Shown here: positions 11,576 to 22,393 of the stretch, piece by piece
Layout of the letters: every line of letters begins with the position of its first letter
How positions within the stretch are numbered: the first letter of the stretch is position 1
Origin: Halichondria panicea
Lineage: Eukaryota; Porifera; Demospongiae; Suberitida; Halichondriidae
Direction: 5' to 3'
DNA: 64,000 bases
NCBI RefSeq assembly: GCF_963675165.1
Contig: NC_087379.1
Span: forward strand, 4,419,442-4,483,441
Translations under genes and position numbers: made by a program
The notes under the pieces: generated by a model
What the model saw: only the letters and a program-made list of their open reading frames with translations
Told to the model about the DNA's origin: nothing
Databases searched by the model: none

Positions 11576-12047
11576 TGTATAGACTTATGTACGTGTACAT
11601 GTACAATTACTCTAGGGTAACTGAGGTAGTGCTCTACTCTACTCCATTACTGACATTACAACAATCTGTTTACGGACATCGGCAAAGCTATAGACATTAT
11701 AGCTCAGTCTGTATGTGCATGCATGGATGTGTGTAACTCGCATAAAATCCTATACGGCTATATAATTATACTTGCTACATAATTATATATACACTAATTA
11801 ATACGGACACCTGTATAACATTATTTACATGTCAAAGTAAATGCTAGGTGCATGGGTAAAGATCATTAACTCAATTTCCTTTAACTGACAGATGTGAGTG
11901 GAATTGGCACATGCACATCTTATGTTTAGTCTATGATATTGGAAAGTTAAGATAGTATATCTGCATGTACAGCAATATATTTATGCTCACATGAATTTAG
12001 TCGAGTATAGATATACATTCAGTTATAAGCTTGTAGACAAACTCACA
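11576..12047. other. Spacer between the 7TM gene and the Ig-receptor relic
   Basis: It starts with an imperfect repeat of the end of the 7TM gene (about 11610-11700 repeats CTACTCTACTCCATTACTGA and ACAATCTGTTTACG), probably copied from the other paralogue's 3' end. From about 11840 it matches 46829-47006, the DNA upstream of the intact Ig-like receptor gene (shared GGGTAAAGATCATTAACTCA), so the promoter region was copied with the relic. Confidence 0.6.
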
Positions 12048-12736
12048 ATGGTACTGTGCTTGCTGTTGCTGCTTTAGGAGGAGCCGGTGGACAGCAATCA
12101 TTGCTCAGCTGGTTAGACTTAATATATAGTTAACTGCATGATATATAGTCTAGCTGATCAGTTGTACCGTTTGCTTTGATGTATTACAGTATAATTAGAT
12201 TGTCTTATCCCCTTTGTCTCTTCAGCAATTTTAAAGGGACCATGCATCTCAGCTGCTGGAAGAAACCACAGGAGGCACAGCTGTCTTCACATGCACTGTG
12301 TTTGGTGCTACGTACTGATCCGAGAACGCAGTCATCCCGTCCTTGTCGGTATCTCTTCAATACAGAATTTTCTGGAATATACAAGCACCTGGTCTTGACC
12401 TCTCTCTTTTGCAAGGAGACTTGCAAATGATATTTTCAACTTCTGATTTACTGCCACAATTACGAAACAAAGGAGTGATTATTTCCACAAACTGCTTGAG
12501 TAGAATCTTTTTTGATGACTACAGACACCAGGCTGAAGAAAGATTAGCCTCGGAGCCGGCTGATTTTTGCTTGAATGAACTGTCCTGTAGTGGTACTATC
12601 GCCATTCCGGTGAATAGTGTTGCCAACAACACTAAAATAACATGTGGGGTATATTCAACTGATTGCAGAGAAGACCCTTTCAACTTGGAGAATGACGAGG
12701 TCTTTGTAAGTAATGAGGGGAGACTGGTAGTTCGAG
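12048..12736 (+). pseudogene. Dead copy of the 5' half of the Ig-like receptor gene
   Basis: This is homologous to the first two exons of the gene at 47007-50913: signal-peptide exon remnant 12048-12111, Ig-like exon 12226-12736, with the intron between also conserved. The lesions are clear. The upstream Met codon is lost, a CAG codon in the signal peptide has become TAG, a short insertion near 12242 shifts the frame, and a block of about 22 bases present at 47336-47360 is missing. The rest of the Ig exon (about 12360-12736) is still nearly identical to the intact gene. The transmembrane and cytoplasmic exons are absent. Similarity ends near 12912, where a MITE begins. Confidence 0.88.
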
Positions 12737-12923
12737 GTGAGTAATTACTTCATTATCATTCAGACCTGCATGCATGTAAGCTAAGGTACATGAAGATATG
12801 TGACAAGCTCTGGGAAAATGACCATATTGGAGCAGGTATTGGTATTGAGCAATATAGCCAGACTTATAGACTACAGTGTATAATGTCATAATAATTTTTC
12901 TTAGCTTATGTTATAGTTATACT

Positions 12924-13263
12924 AAAGCCCTGTTTACACGACACCTAATCCGGATTGAATCCGAATCCAGGTCAGATTTTTCTGAGTAGTGGACATAGTA
13001 AAATGACCACTAATTTCATTTGCTCAAATATTGGCTGATAGGAAGCTACAGCCTTACTCTAGAAACACCCATGAACATGTACAACACCTCAGAATTAGCC
13101 TTTTGTGCTTACTCACAGCTAAACCGCTTCTGACACAATCTGAACCACCAAAGGTGGGTTGGCTAATCCGGATTAGAACCCGGATAAGGGCCATTTACAC
13201 GAACGCGGTTAGGTTTAATTCGGATTCCAACCCGGATTAAAGGCCTTGTGTAAACGGGGCTTA
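12924..13263. mobile_element. MITE with AAGCCC(T/C)GTTTACAC ends
   Basis: The left end AAAGCCCTGTTTACACGA pairs with the right end TGTGTAAACGGGGCTTA. The interior also has inverted CCGGATT motifs. It sits exactly where similarity to the intact receptor locus stops. The right part is shared with 5864-6013. The superfamily cannot be named from the ends alone. Confidence 0.65.
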
Positions 13264-13599
13264 TGTAATTCAGCACCCTTGATCCAGGGTATTGGCATGG
13301 TAATTAATCACCCCTAAAAGAGCATTCGACGGTCCAGGGCTGGGCAGTCCCGTAGGCATGACCTGGGCACGGACTTTTGGTACTGTTAGTATGTATGTAT
13401 GTAATTAAGCACCCTTGATGAACTTTCCGTGGGAGTGAGAGGCTCTGATATCTGCGGGGGTGAAGTGCTTAGCGGGACAACGGCGTCCTGCTAATCACCT
13501 AACCCCCTCTCCAGTTACCTCCCCCCCCCAAATGGTCAGGCGACCCTGGGATACATACTGGCAATCGGGGACAGTGGAACACAGCCCGCCCACTGAGTA

Positions 13600-15130
13600 A
13601 ACACACATTGGCGGTCTGGTACCGTGAACACAGAATACAGACTGGGCAGTCTGACAGAATACGGTCTGAGGCACTGACAGAATACAGACTGGGAAGTCTG
13701 GGGCATTGACCGTGAACACAGAATACGGTCAGAATGGTCGTGAACACAAAATACGGTCATAATACAGACTGGATAGTCGGAGGCATGGACCGTGAACACA
13801 GAATACACGGACCAAGCGAGGGCGATCCAGCTAATCATCGATGCCTCAGTAAACATGGCCCTAAGTACGGTGATCCCAGCATCATGTCGTCCGTTCGAAC
13901 CGCCGTGGCCACCGGCGCCCCTACAGTGCCAACCGCAGGTTAGTAATGTAATTAGGCACCCCTTGATGACCTTCCCGTGGGGGCGAGTGGCTGTGATCCA
14001 TGCGGGGGTGACGTGCTTGGCGAGACAATGGTGTCCCGCAAGTCACCGACCCCTCTCCAGTCACCCCCCCCCAATAGCTGGGTACGGTCAGGCGACCTTG
14101 AACAGACCGTACAGTCTGGGGCACTGATCGTGAACACAGAATACGGCATTGACCCTAAACACAGAATACAGACTGGGCTGTCTGGGGCATTAACCGTGAA
14201 CACAGAATACGGTCAGGAAACCTTGAACAGACCGTACGGTCCGACTACTAATACTGACCGTGAACACAGAATACGGCATTGACCCTAAACACAGAATACG
14301 GCATTGACCCGAAACACAGAATACAGACTGGGCTCTCTGGGGCATTGACCGTGAACACAGAATACGGTCAGGCGACCTTGAACAGACCGTACGGTCTGGG
14401 GCACTGACCGTGAATACAGAATACGGCATTGACCCTAAACACAGATTACAGACTGGGCTGTCTGGGGCATTGACCCTGAACACAGAATACGGTCAGGCGA
14501 CACCGTACGGTCTGGGGCACTGACCGTGAACACAGAATACGGCATTGACCCAAAACACAGAATACAGACTGGGCTGTCTGGGGCATTGACCGTGAACTCA
14601 GAATACGGCGTTGACCGTAAACACAGAATACAGACTGGGCTGTCTGGGGCATTGACCGTGAACACAGAATACGGTCACGGTCTGGGGCAGAATACGGCAT
14701 TAACACAGAATACAGTCAGGGCATTGACTGTGAACACATGCACTAATACGAGTTTGGCCGACCGGGCGGTCTGGGGCAGTGGTCGGACGACCTTGAACAC
14801 AGAATGTTAGACCAGGTGGTCTGGGGCATTGGTCGGACGACATTGAACACAGAATGCAGACCGGGCGGTTGGGAGCATTGGTCGGGCGACCTTGAATACA
14901 AAACACAGACCAGGCGGTCTAGGGCAGTGGTCGGGCCACCTTCAATACACAATACAGTCTAGGGCATTGGTTGAGCGACCTTGAACACACAATACAGACC
15001 AAGGGGGCATTGGTCGGGCGAACTTGAACACAGGATACAGACCGGGCGGTCTAGGGCAGTGGTGCTCTAACTGATAGCGATACGACAAGCAGGCTAATTC
15101 TTTAGCAGCTTATACAGACCAGGCAGCCTG
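13600..15130. repeat. Large complex minisatellite
   Basis: A higher-order tandem array of about 1.5 kb. Sub-units such as GACCGTGAACACAGAATACGG, GGTCAGGCGACCTTGAACAG and ACTGGGCTGTCTGGGGCATT recur in changing order, giving periods from about 20 to over 100 bp. The right end (from about 14750) uses a diverged variant, GGTCGG(A/G)CGACCTTGAACAC. Many overlapping ORFs on both strands come only from the lack of stops in the unit and are not genes. A short tract of the same unit lies at 6590-6795. Confidence 0.9.
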
Positions 15131-16619
15131 GGGCATTTGTCGGCAAGTTTAAATTTGTTGTTTCGGTTTTTAAGTATCATGCCAATAATTATGTATGTGC
15201 ATTTATATCACGAATATTGATGAGAAACTAGTTGATTGTACGTAAATAAGAGAGCATAACGATCATGGCCACCTTAATTGCTCTTCTGGCACCAAGGGTG
15301 TTGACGCCTTTTGTGAAACGTGTACTTATATAACATAAAGCTACCATTGCCATGATCGATATCATGATGATCATGTTGCGGCGTCAGCCAGGAAACTCAA
15401 AAGTGGAAAATAGTTGAGCCATACAGCTCTCTTGTAGCTACCAACAGCTACCGTGGTACATTAGCATTATTTGCTAATTAAAATGATCAACAGCTAGTAT
15501 TCTACAGTGGAGCCCCTCTATAACGGATACCTCTGGGGGGTAGGCCTGTGCAATTTGTTCACCTATTCAAATTATTTATTCGCACTTGATCAGCCTGTTA
15601 TTCAACTTCATCACTGAGTCTATTATTCAAATTAATGACACCTATTATTCAAATCATTCAACATACACAGCAGCGAAATAAAACACCTATGAATTATATA
15701 GCACCAAAAAAACGATTAAGTCATTAAAGTAGCAAACTTTAATACGAAAAAAAAAATGCGGTTTTAGCATTGATTAGACTGGTTTACTGCCATGTATGAT
15801 GTGGGCGTGTTCTGAGCTACTGCGCATGTGCAACTCAATGAACTAGTTTCACAGTGCCTATTATTCAAATTGTAAAAAAGACTGCCTATTTATGTTAAAA
15901 AAAATTTTTTTATTCCGGAGTATTTGGCACAAGCCTACTGGCGGGCAATGTTTTGGCCTTTATGCAGAGGTGGCCTTTGTGGAGAGGTTGTTTTGTACAC
16001 AAACTGTTCACTGACTTGGGACCTTGGGTGCCTGGCCGTTATATAGCAGCTGGCCTTTGTTCGGAGGTGGTTGTTACAGAGGTTCCACTGTAAGTTGAAA
16101 AGGTATATCAACATTACTTGGCAACAGAAGCAGATTATATAGAGACTCGTACCTGCACTTGCTGTCAGCTGTCACACAAACACACCCAAACACCTCGCTG
16201 GCGCATGCGCACAAGGCAGAATGAAGTCGTACTGCGAACTTGGAGACATAATAATTGGGTATAGATCATGCATGGAGCTAACCCTTTACCTTATTACCAG
16301 GTTCAACCTGTATTTGATCCTGCTGTTGCTAGAATTAAAACGCAAAGGGATCGAGAGAATCTCCCGTATTGGCATCTGGGCTCACGATCTTTTACCAACG
16401 TTAGGCGATCATTGCACATGTGTAGCAATTATGATACACCAGCTCTAGCCTCGACTCCAGCCCCTTGTCTTTCTCAGCGGCTTGGAATCGAGGCTACACC
16501 AGCTCAGACGGGACACGGGACCACATGCACGCACATCTGTAGATCAAAGCAGCTCAGATCATTGCCCGCACCAATTTGTGTTTATCTCTGCCGAAGAGGC
16601 ATACCCTGCTAGTCTATTA
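15131..16619. other. Non-coding, repeat-rich spacer before duplication copy 2
   Basis: No gene is seen. It contains an inverted-repeat-like region at about 15505-16092 bounded by 'gtggagcccctctataacggatacct' type and 'gttacagaggttccactgtaa' type ends, a fragment with GCGCATGCGCACAAGGCA near 16202, and a small palindrome around 16447-16495 (TAGCCTCGA...TCGAGGCTA). The open frames around 16221-16612 have no splice or family support. Confidence 0.5.
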
Positions 16620-16933
16620 AGCCTAGAGTAGATAAGAACCATCATTATTTCCTTCTTAGAAGTGGAGCAACACAACAAACACATAAATTGAGCGCATTAC
16701 TTGTCATTTCCTATTATATAGCTAGCCAGTATAATTATAATCTCCTTGCACACACAAAATTATATTGCGCGGTAAAACTCTTCAATTGATGAATTAATTG
16801 AGCCGCATGAGGTCACACTAGCTGGGCGTAGCCCAGACAAATACCCCGACAGTATATATTGTTAGTCATGGCGATAGTTCTCTGTGCAAGCTGATTGGGC
16901 TGCACTCCTCAGTACAGCAGCACAACTCTAGAG

Positions 16934-17412
16934 CAGGGTTTCATCTAGTGGGGGGACGGGGGGAGCTTCCCCCCCCAAAAGAGAGGGGAAAATAGGAGGA
17001 GAGAGAGGAAGAAGGAGGGAGAGGGAGAGGGAGAGGGAAAGGGAGAGAGGGAGGGAGGGAGAGAGAGAGGGGTATTATAACCAACATTATCTAGACACGG
17101 TCTTTTGTTACATGTAGCTTTGCTAGAGGATGCTTGGTCATCACCTATAGTCTTACCACAAATCTATCCAATTGCTTTTATGGTTTCTATAGTGTTCTAT
17201 AGATACGGTCCACAATTTCAAACCAGCATACCAAGTTATATGGAGTTGTCTGTCAATGCACATTGCCAGGAGTACATCGTTAATAGGCACCAACAACAAA
17301 CAATATAGGGGGTGTGGTGACCGGAAGTGTGTGTGGCCTCAAGTTTTTCGCGCTAGCACGCAGTTTCTTTTCAAACTTCCCCCCCAAACTTAAAATCCTG
17401 GATGAAACCCTG
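16934..17412. mobile_element. hAT-like MITE, CAGGGTTTCATC family, copy 2
   Basis: The terminal inverted repeats are CAGGGTTTCATC at the left and GGATGAAACCCTG at the right. The flanks show a 5-bp target duplication TAGAG (16929-16933 and 17413-17417), and copy 1 of the segmental duplication has the unoccupied site with a single TAGAG near 7098. The interior carries a purine-only tract at about 16979-17072. CAGGG-type ends with a 5-bp duplication fit the hAT superfamily, subgroup with 5-bp sites. Confidence 0.88.
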
Positions 17413-19006
17413 TAGAGTATCTCCAACCAAGCATGTGATCTTAGAATTATTGTTCACATTCCATCTCACTAAGGCTGAGGATAAAGTATCACACCGACAC
17501 CACTAAAATCATATAACGCAGGGGAATAGAGAAAGGCCTCACTAACATAATTATTACGTGTGTACACGTGTATTGTAGAATAGCTTAGGTTTCCACAATC
17601 AACACATCCTTCATCAGGTATATTTACATGACTTGAAGACATAATGATTCATACCATTTGACTTTCATGCCTCAAGCTTCCAGCCAATTCTGGCAAAACG
17701 GGGTTATAATTATAAGTCTGTAGACTCATCATAGCTGCTTTGGTGATGGACTGTCGCATTGCAGACCCAGACTGTAGTAAAATAGCCTCTACACTCTAAT
17801 ATTTCCTTTCTAGCCATTCTGGGCAAGACGTGGCTCCAATTTAAAAGTCGGTGGAACAAAGCGAGCTATCGCTATAGCGTGGAACTGACTGTCGCATAGC
17901 TCTACACATTAATATGTACTCCCAGGCATATGGCCATTTCAGGCAAGATATGACTCCAATTAATTGGAACAAATAGGGCTATATGCAATGACGCCATCAT
18001 CATATAGCCGTGTTGGTTCTCGGGAACTGACTGGTGCATGGCAGGGCTGTCTCCATCCTGTCAGTATTAAACTTGGACAAAAGAAGAGCACAACAGAACA
18101 CCATTAATGTCTTCATTTGGCAATGTTCCTAACAGAGCGTGACTAACATTGTTAGCCAGTTTTGTCGTTAGTTCTGTACGCCGTCATAATCATAACGACG
18201 TAGACAGTACATGTGGGGAGTCCTATACATACACTTCCTTTGGCTCAGTTAAATAAATAAACAATACTACTTCTTTATTGGAGGGGGCTCGCAGCTAAGC
18301 TTCTCACCTCTTTATTCTCCCTCGCCCAGGGATTAATGTTATTCATAGTCATAATTATTCACCAACCGGGTGATAACCGCTAATGATATTCATAACTGCG
18401 GTGTTGGGCTTGGCTTACGATAAACAGCTCAGCCCCTTCCTACGTCGCTCCACCCTACCAACTCCCCTGGCTGGGTAGTTGGTGACTCTACTGAAGTCAG
18501 CCAATCAATATCAGCGTAATAAACATTAACTATAATTTGTGTGTTACACTTTGCTTGTTTGTATATGTAATTAGTAGAACCTCGATTATCCAACCCTCCA
18601 TTACAGCTTATTTCTCTAGGACAGTGTCAAAGTTCAACTAATAATCATGAAATGGGCGTGACCCTTAAATGTGCATGCACAATGAACATTATTATGTTAC
18701 CATGGAGACACATCTGTTTATTATCTTCTGCGCATGTGCATACGACCATATGCACTAAATTTGCACTGCTGTTTATCAAATAAGTGCATGGGTGAATCAA
18801 GGCGTGTTTGTTATTCATTCGATTATCCGGGATATTTATTCAGTTATCCGGCCTCCCTAAAGTGTCTGGATAATTGAAGTTCTACTGTAGCAGGAAACTG
18901 TGTTTGTTGGGGAAAAGTACACAGTAGTCAGTACATCAAAATGTAGCTTATTTTTGTATGTAGCAAATCAACGTTTAACAATCTGCACACATTCACTCAC
19001 TCACAG

Positions 19007-20376
19007 ATCTACTACTGGCAGTATGACCCTCCAAGCAGAACCACGTATATCATTGGAAGTGCAATTGGTGAGATATCTATTGCATTTGCGTTTGTATCCG
19101 AGGATTAGGAGTCAGTATTATGATTAGTAGAATGGTTAAGAGTGCGGTATGGGATAATAATTATGATGCAGTTGTCTGTAACATTTCAGCCGCGGGCATT
19201 ATTCGAAAACAAGCCGTGCAATTACTGGTCGGTATGTGATATGGGATTAATTGCACTGCTTGACCATACAAATTCCAGCGCACTAATAATATTAGTAGAT
19301 TTGCAAAATAATGCTTCGTTCTCGAGTTATGGCTAGGTTTGCTTACTTTGAAGGCTACTCTTCAGACTCATGTGTAGCAACATCTGTGATTAATCGTTTA
19401 TGCAGTTATCTGCAGTGTAGTAAAAAAATTTCAGGCGCAGCCGTTATTCGAAAACAAGTTCCTGTGCAATTACTCGCTTGACGATATGTAATTATTGGTA
19501 CGGGGTTGATTGCTATACGAATTCCATGCAGTGCACTAATAGCACATCATACAATTAGTACTGGTATATTAAATATATATTTATACATAGCACTGGTACA
19601 TTAAATATATATTTGTACATAACCACACACACTACAGTGGTTGGTGCCGTCACTTTAACCCTTCAGCCACTGTGGCCTGACTCAACACGGGCTGGTGTGT
19701 GGTATGCCAGTATGGGCCTCTTCGGTGTGATGGGGTTTCTTGTCCTCCTTATCATAGGTGAGGGAGTCTACAGGCGGAAAATCTAGCCCCCTCCCATTTA
19801 ATATATTGTATGCTCTGAAACACTTTGTATTCACTACAGTACTGCATTAGATTGTTCACCATAACCTCATAGTCGATCAGTTATGTGTACATTGTATAAT
19901 TGCTAATTTGAAAAGTTCCCCCCTCTATTTGAACCCTGCAAGTGTATTTGCGTCAGTTGCCATGTGTACGGTTTCATAAGGTATCATTCCCTTCTATAAT
20001 CATGGTTGTGCACACACCTAATACTCAAATATGTGATAGCTGTCACAGTCACATTCTTAGTTGCAGGAGATTAAGGTTGTTGCTATGTTAATACACAGAA
20101 TGACCCGTTTTAGCTGGACATGTTCATAACCTTACACGTGCATGCATGACAGTGCAGTCATGTAAGTTGACACGGAAACCAATAATGGAATATCCCTTTA
20201 TCTATTACCATACAGCGAGATGGTTTGTATTTGGATTGGTGCAAGTGTTCACTGCTGGAAAGCTCCACTTTTGGGTTATGCCTAATCTGGACAATGAAAA
20301 ATGTGGATTTTTTGAATCATTCCATCCCCTATACTCCGTCGAGTGGAAAAAAAAAGAACCAAACAGAAAACGATAA
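19007..20376 (+). pseudogene. Duplicated 3' exons of SEC62 (truncated copy)
   Basis: Copies of SEC62 exons 5-7: 19007-19067, 19638-19757 and 20216-20376, with splice sites and both membrane helices intact and almost no amino-acid change up to SVEW. The N-terminal exons were not copied. After the helices a deletion in the lysine-rich tract shifts the frame, so the tail becomes KKKEPNRKR and stops at 20376. The original acidic tail persists out of frame up to about 20455. No promoter or start codon of its own is apparent. It might be spliced as an alternative 3' end of SEC62, but as a separate gene it is incomplete. Confidence 0.8.
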
Positions 20377-20726
20377 AGACACGCAAGAGGTCTCTGATGA
20401 CAATAAAAATAGAGGAACAGAAATAGAACTGAAAGAGGCTTCTGAAGACTCTTAAGGCTAGTATTTATTTATCATTTTGAGACATAAAAATTAATCATCT
20501 TAGGCTATGTTTATATCACCTATTATTTTTGTCTCGCTCTCAACAATTGATCGTATTAACCTGTATCTCAGTGCTGTGATCAGTATGTTAGTTGTCTGTG
20601 CGTGTGAATTCAGGGGATGTGTTGTAGTACTCAGGCCACGCTCAATTAGGCATGCCCCATGCACATCAACAACATGCATGTGTACTCCCTAACATTTTAC
20701 GTCTTCAGCGACAACAATTACCTTGT

Positions 20727-20926
20727 CAGGGTTTCATCTAGGATTAAAAGTTTGGGGGGGAAGGTTTGGCCACTCCCACATTTGTTGACCACACCCCTAT
20801 TACATGCTCAGTAGAAGATCTAGTTACATATTGCACATCATAGACAGTATACTAATGTGATGATGTACAACAATTTGGGGGGGGGGGGTTCACCCCAGCC
20901 CCCCCCCCCCACTAGATGAAACCCTG
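20727..20926. mobile_element. hAT-like MITE, CAGGGTTTCATC family, copy 3
   Basis: A 200-bp element with perfect ends CAGGGTTTCATCTAG and CTAGATGAAACCCTG, flanked by CTTGT on both sides (20722-20726 and 20927-20931). The empty site is in copy 1 near 10371-10376 with a single CTTGT. The interior matches the interrupted copy at 4421-5217. Confidence 0.92.
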
Positions 20927-21034
20927 CTTGTATATGTCAACACATACTGAAAGTTAAGCCTATAGCCTATAGACTGATAAAGATCATGCATGTGGATATT
21001 ATATCCAGTGAAGCAATGTGCATGCATGTCAAAG

Positions 21035-22096
21035 ATGGCTAGCTGTGAAGAATACAAAGACATTTTTCTAGAGGACTTGGAGCCATATCAGATCTTGGCT
21101 CTCACTGCTCCACAGAACTTCACGGTGTGGACTGAAAGAGACTTAACATGGAACGTTATTTTCTATGTGTACAGTGCAGTACTAGCTGTAGCTTTTCTGG
21201 GTCTGGGAGTTGTGTCAACATTGCTGCTCTTCAAGAAAAACTGTGTCAGACTGCAAAGTAAAATATTTTTTACTGTATATACATGCATCGCTATTCTCAG
21301 TTTCAGTCGTGCATTATGGTTGGCATTAGATCCATTTGGACTAGTTGGATTTATCGCCACATCGTTTCCTGGCTGGTTTATCATATCGAGAAGTATCGAG
21401 GCTCTTGGATTCCCAAGCCTGAATGCAAGCTACACACTGATGATTGTCGCCCTATTAAAAATCAACACAAAACCAGGAGAGTCGTGGCATCACCAGTGGA
21501 AAATCATACTGCCCGTGGTGTTTGTCATTTTTATCATTGTGATTGTTGCCGAGGTTATTGCCATGTCTGTACACTATCAAGGTATAATAGCAATTCTAAT
21601 CTGCGAATTTCTTTTGGCAGTTGCAGGTGTAGTAGTTTGTGTGCTATTCTTGTTCGCTGGAAATCGAGTGCTACGAAAACTCAACCGATCAGAGACAAAA
21701 TCAATGCGTTTGTCAGATGGATCCTCATTGACTTTAGACCCCAACACTGCTGAACATAAGCAGATATTTGCTAACAAAGAGTTACAGCGACATCAAGCTA
21801 AAACTAAACGAACCAAACAAAAAATTGTGACTATTACATACGCTACTGTTGTATTTTCGATCCTGTACTCTCTATTAACAGCCGGAAGAGGAGTTCTAAC
21901 CACACATCTGTTTTTTGGCTCGTGCTTGGGATATCACGGACAGCAAGGTCCTTCTTCAGCTTGGTTGGTGCTAGAAATCAGCCAGAGGGTGACTGAGGTA
22001 GTGCTAGCGTTAATTCTACTCTATTCCATTACTGACATGACAGTTGTCATGAGAATCTGTTTACGGACATCGGCACAAGGCCATAGATATAGCTAA
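21035..22096 (+). CDS. Seven-transmembrane protein of unknown function, copy 2
   Basis: Intact single-exon frame of 353 residues, paralogue of the gene at 10517-11575. All seven hydrophobic helices, the ALWLALDPFG motif, the basic fifth loop and the GSCLGYHGQQGPSSAW segment before helix 7 are preserved. Differences cluster in the N-terminus (SCEEYKDIFLEDLEPYQ against SCEEYKNIFLQDFKAYQ), in loop 5-6, and after helix 7, where this copy reads TVVMRICLRTSAQGHRYS. That pattern suits two functional receptors or transporters diverging in exposed parts. Neighbours are the truncated SEC62 copy upstream and the ROCO gene downstream. A 200-bp MITE sits just upstream and may change its promoter. Confidence 0.8.
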   Translation: MASCEEYKDIFLEDLEPYQILALTAPQNFTVWTERDLTWNVIFYVYSAVLAVAFLGLGVVSTLLLFKKNCVRLQSKIFFTVYTCIAILSFSRALWLALDPFGLVGFIATSFPGWFIISRSIEALGFPSLNASYTLMIVALLKINTKPGESWHHQWKIILPVVFVIFIIVIVAEVIAMSVHYQGIIAILICEFLLAVAGVVVCVLFLFAGNRVLRKLNRSETKSMRLSDGSSLTLDPNTAEHKQIFANKELQRHQAKTKRTKQKIVTITYATVVFSILYSLLTAGRGVLTTHLFFGSCLGYHGQQGPSSAWLVLEISQRVTEVVLALILLYSITDMTVVMRICLRTSAQGHRYS

Positions 22097-22393
22097 GCTA
22101 ATTCTGTGCTGTGTGTAACTTGCATAAAATCCTACAGTGATTTATCACTAAGTGTTATCATGAACATTTACTTTTAATTGTGTGACAAAACTTCATAATA
22201 GCGACATTAGCGTGCACGTGTGTAAAAATGTGGATGGGTAAAGATCATTAACTCAATTTCTTTTATGTTACAGTCAGGCAAATAAATCACAGGACATGTA
22301 GAGCTCACTTTATCAAGTCTCCTACACTACAGTTAGGCTATAATTATTTTGAAGCTAATTATTCCAACCTCCCAGGGCAGGCCGGTCAGCACT

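Larger units (their letters stand above)
6796..11880 (+). repeat. Segmental duplication, copy 1 (SEC62 3' exons + 7TM gene)
   Basis: Base by base this block parallels 16620-22265, starting at CCTAGAGTAGATAAGAACCA. It carries part of SEC62 intron 4, the last three SEC62 exons and the 7TM gene. Introns and intergenic DNA are as alike as exons, so this is DNA-level duplication and not retroposition. Copy-specific indels include the two MITE insertions present only in copy 2. Confidence 0.9.
16620..22265 (+). repeat. Segmental duplication, copy 2
   Basis: This parallels 6796-11880 throughout, including the last three SEC62 exons, introns and the 7TM gene. Two MITEs (16934-17412 and 20727-20926) are present here and absent from copy 1. 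The end keeps only a short trace of the receptor upstream region (GGGTAAAGATCATTAACTCA near 22237) before similarity is lost. Confidence 0.9.

Noticed and set aside
13495-14952. Many overlapping ORFs on both strands (for example repeated CPRQPSLYSV or ALTVNTEYG peptides)
   Set aside because: They are translations of the minisatellite unit in several frames, with no splice signals and no family resemblance.
13600-15130. CRISPR-like array of short repeats
   Set aside because: The unit order and spacing are irregular, there are no unique spacers of constant length, and the genome is eukaryotic.
16221-16612. Two overlapping frames of 75 and 114 codons
   Set aside because: They include a small palindrome and a GCGCATGCGC repeat end, have no recognisable domain, and do not continue by splicing.
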